Assembly (NCBI RefSeq): GCF_002760615.1
Contig: NZ_AWWI01000182.1
Location: 62,001 to 126,000 of the forward strand
Source: Puniceibacterium antarcticum
Lineage (GTDB): Bacteria; Pseudomonadota; Alphaproteobacteria; Rhodobacterales; Rhodobacteraceae
Direction: 5' to 3'
DNA: 64,000 nt
Notes under the pieces: generated by a model
The model's input: the letters and a program-made list of their open reading frames with translations, nothing else
Databases searched by the model: none
Told to the model about the DNA's origin: nothing
Program-made: the position numbers and the translations under genes
Shown: positions 63,868-64,000 of the stretch, piece by piece
How positions within the stretch are numbered: position 1 is the stretch's first letter
How the letters are laid out: each line of letters begins with the position of its first letter

Positions 63868-64000
63868 TTAATCAAGGAAACGGTGACTGCTGAGCGGGCG
63901 GATGGTCTTGACCCGGCGCATGTCGATACCCGATGGGGTCAGCCGCAACTGCCCCGTGGGGCGGCCCGTGTACGGTCTGGGGGCGGCTTTGCAAGGTAAG
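63868..64000 (-). CDS. C-terminal end of an unidentified gene (cut by window edge)
   Basis: On the minus strand a frame open from the right edge gives 44 residues and ends at TAA (63868-63870), with the tail RVKTIRPLSSHRFLD. G/C at third codon positions is frequent, as in neighbouring genes, which supports coding. Too little is visible to name a family, and the frame could be chance. Confidence 0.4.
   Translation of the reverse strand, partial: LPCKAAPRPYTGRPTGQLRLTPSGIDMRRVKTIRPLSSHRFLD

Overview
The window looks like a chromosomal segment of an alphaproteobacterium of the family Rhodobacteraceae, most likely the Roseobacter group. The evidence is GC-rich, densely packed sequence, the gene orders yajC-secD-secF, ccmABCDG and yfgM-bamB-der, a complete heterotetrameric sarcosine oxidase operon (soxBDAG), CtrA-type TTAA-N7-TTAA boxes, and short intergenic repeats recurring at gene ends. 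No rRNA, tRNA, CRISPR array, insertion sequence, prophage or plasmid gene was found. The first and last genes are cut by the window edges.

Layout. Positions 1-2.1 kb hold the end of fliG, a lipid A-type acyltransferase and a DUF1223 secreted protein. At 2.4-5.1 kb is aconitase, followed by a CtrA box and a tiny secreted peptide. At 5.5-8.3 kb is the cytochrome c maturation cluster ccmA-B-C-D-G (minus strand). At 8.4-12.6 kb are a Mth938-like protein, a TauE/SafE permease and secF-secD-yajC. At 12.8-13.9 kb is a pentapeptide-repeat system split over two coupled reading frames. At 14.1-19.3 kb are serS, a TspO-like membrane protein, a MarR regulator divergent from an EamA exporter, and a SulP transporter. 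At 19.5-23.1 kb is yfgM-bamB-der. At 23.4-28.4 kb is an RND efflux pair. At 28.6-35.6 kb are an Atm1-type ABC exporter, a LysM protein, a LOG-family hydrolase, rarD, a host-attachment-family protein with a small coupled partner, sodB and a small secreted protein. At 35.8-41.1 kb is soxBDAG, with ccmI, ruvX, DUF1289 and a YeeE permease running away from it. At 44.9-49.5 kb are DUF3422 and pntAB, the latter with a long structured leader. At 49.9-55.6 kb are a short-chain dehydrogenase with kynureninase, a PuuD-like hydrolase, glcG-like and glcB (malate synthase G). At 55.9-63.7 kb are a small membrane protein, pepN, a PlsC-like acyltransferase, a lytic transglycosylase, an unknown protein and gatB.

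How it fits together. The content is mainly core metabolism and envelope biogenesis: TCA and glyoxylate metabolism (acnA, glcB), NADPH supply (pntAB), protein export and outer-membrane assembly (secDF-yajC, yfgM-bamB), c-type cytochrome assembly (ccm), and breakdown of sarcosine (from glycine betaine) and kynurenine.

The least explained material is non-coding: a family of 11-bp iterated repeats at three loci, a GC-rich intergenic repeat at six gene ends, AT-rich palindromes at operon junctions, a possible structured RNA or leader-peptide region before pntA, two perfect CtrA boxes (one before a 43-residue secreted peptide), paired palindromic operators at the marR/eamA and sulP promoters, and a similar 18-bp motif before acnA and glcB. 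All functions are inferred by reading the sequence; no database search was run.
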